A stretch of 5,062 bases of DNA from contig DIHL01000073.1 in assembly GCA_002420145.1 (NCBI GenBank), forward strand, positions 1-5,062, given 5' to 3'. This DNA comes from Bacteroidetes bacterium UBA5697. GTDB lineage: Bacteria; Bacteroidota; Bacteroidia; B-17B0; Aurantibacillaceae. The position numbers and the translations under genes were made by a program. The notes below the pieces were generated by a model. It saw only the letters and a list, made by a program, of their open reading frames with translations, was not told the origin of the DNA and did no database searches. Each line of letters opens with the position of its first letter. Position 1 is the stretch's first letter. Shown here one piece after another: positions 4,276-5,062 of this stretch.

Positions 4276-5062
4276 CTTCGAGAAAATATTTCCTAATAAA
4301 TCATCATTGGTTACTTGCCCTGTAATTTCTCCTAATGCTTCTAAAGCATAACGGATATCTAAGGCTAAAAAATCACTTTGAATATTAGAACTCAAGCCTT
4401 CGTTTACTTTTACTAAAGCAGCTTGGGCATTATTCAAGGAACTCACGTGGCGCGAGTTAGTCACAATGGTATCAGTTGTATTGACTGTACGTGTATCAAA
4501 TAAGCCTACTAAAGTATCTTTGAGTTGTTGTATGTTACTTTGTTCTTTAGCCGAGATAAATAAAATGTTTGGCACATCTGCAAACTCCTTTTTCAACTCG
4601 TCTAAATTTTCGAAATCAATTTTATTACCCACTACTAATAATTGTGAAGTACCAATATAATCTTTAATCACATTCATTTCCAATTCCAAATCTCCTCTGC
4701 TCAACTCATGGGTATCAAATAAGTAAATGACAATAGCCGATTTTTTAATCACTTCAAAGGCTTTGTTCACTCCTATTTGCTCAATCACATCGGTAGTTGT
4801 TCTAATCCCTGCTGTATCAATAAATCTAAACAACACCCCATCAATAATCAATTCATCTTCAATAGTATCTCTTGTAGTACCTGGTATATCACTCACAATG
4901 GCTCTGTCATCTTCCAACAACACATTTAGCAAAGTTGATTTACCGGCATTTGGTTTTCCCACAATCGCTACCGGAATTCCATTCTTAATCACATTACCCA
5001 CTTCAAAACTCGAAATCAATTTTTCAATGATTCCTAAAATGGTATTGATTAATTTTTTTAAA
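4258..5062 (-). CDS. mnmE: tRNA uridine-5-carboxymethylaminomethyl(34) synthesis GTPase MnmE, C-terminal part (5' end outside window)
   Basis: The frame stays open to the right edge, giving the last 267 residues of a protein normally about 450-460 long. What looks like a start at 5019 is an internal TTG (Leu). The GTPase domain is complete, numbered from the first visible residue: P-loop GKPNAGKST (35-43), TTRD (62-65), DTAG (82-85), NKID (146-149) and SAK (170-172). The helical C-terminal region follows and ends in FSKFCIGK, whose Cys-x-Gly-Lys is the invariant MnmE tail. With MnmG (GidA) it modifies the wobble uridine of certain tRNAs in the cytosol, using GTP, a folate one-carbon unit and FAD. 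The reading frame is undamaged at its 3' end, as expected when an element inserts there and restores the coding sequence. The gene is chromosomal and marks the boundary of the element. Confidence 0.97.
   Translation of the reverse strand, partial: LKKLINTILGIIEKLISSFEVGNVIKNGIPVAIVGKPNAGKSTLLNVLLEDDRAIVSDIPGTTRDTIEDELIIDGVLFRFIDTAGIRTTTDVIEQIGVNKAFEVIKKSAIVIYLFDTHELSRGDLELEMNVIKDYIGTSQLLVVGNKIDFENLDELKKEFADVPNILFISAKEQSNIQQLKDTLVGLFDTRTVNTTDTIVTNSRHVSSLNNAQAALVKVNEGLSSNIQSDFLALDIRYALEALGEITGQVTNDDLLGNIFSKFCIGK

Noticed and set aside
4466..4660. Plus-strand open frame of 64 codons
   Set aside because: It lies wholly antisense to the conserved GTPase domain of mnmE.
4999..5019. Start of a separate GTPase gene at 5019
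   Set aside because: The codon there is TTG inside the continuous mnmE frame, which stays open to 5062, and the GTPase motifs are typical of MnmE. The short form is an artefact of the window edge.

Overview
The window looks like chromosomal DNA of an AT-rich member of the Bacteroidota (Flavobacteriia or a relative). The signs are the Bacteroidota-type tyrosine integrase with a short arm-binding N-terminus, several small HTH proteins of the kind common on mobile elements of this phylum, promoter-like sites of the form TTG-N20-TAnnTTTG, and weak Shine-Dalgarno sequences. Every gene I can support lies on the minus strand, so the window is best read from right to left.

Region by region: (1) 5062-4258 is the 3' half of the housekeeping gene mnmE (tRNA-modification GTPase), running off the right edge and ending in the conserved Cys-Ile-Gly-Lys tail. 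(2) 4257-4041 is a control and attachment region. It holds the probable chromosome/element junction at the mnmE stop codon, three copies of the 9-mer GGCAACAAA (two in direct orientation 30-31 bp apart, one inverted), a good promoter, and a 25-bp palindrome just before the first element gene. (3) 4040-779 is a tight run of three genes: a zinc-finger/HTH protein (candidate excisionase or regulator), a tyrosine recombinase, and a 594-residue protein of unknown function (gaps of 6 and 13 bp). (4) 778-539 is a non-coding spacer with a hairpin, short repeats and a 14-bp palindrome. (5) 538-1 holds two consecutive small HTH proteins, 2 bp apart, the second cut by the left edge.

The simplest reading is the integrase-proximal end of an integrative element (genomic island, IME or ICE) inserted at the 3' end of mnmE. 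This is the target used by the SGI1 family in Proteobacteria. The last 18 bases of mnmE closely resemble the SGI1 attachment sequence as I remember it, although both encode the same conserved peptide. The zinc-finger/HTH protein and integrase would handle excision and integration. The 594-residue protein is co-transcribed with them and is the least explained part of the window. The tandem HTH genes probably open the next module (replication, mobilisation or cargo), which lies beyond the left edge together with the other att copy. I see no recognisable defence, CRISPR, toxin-antitoxin or resistance module in the visible part.
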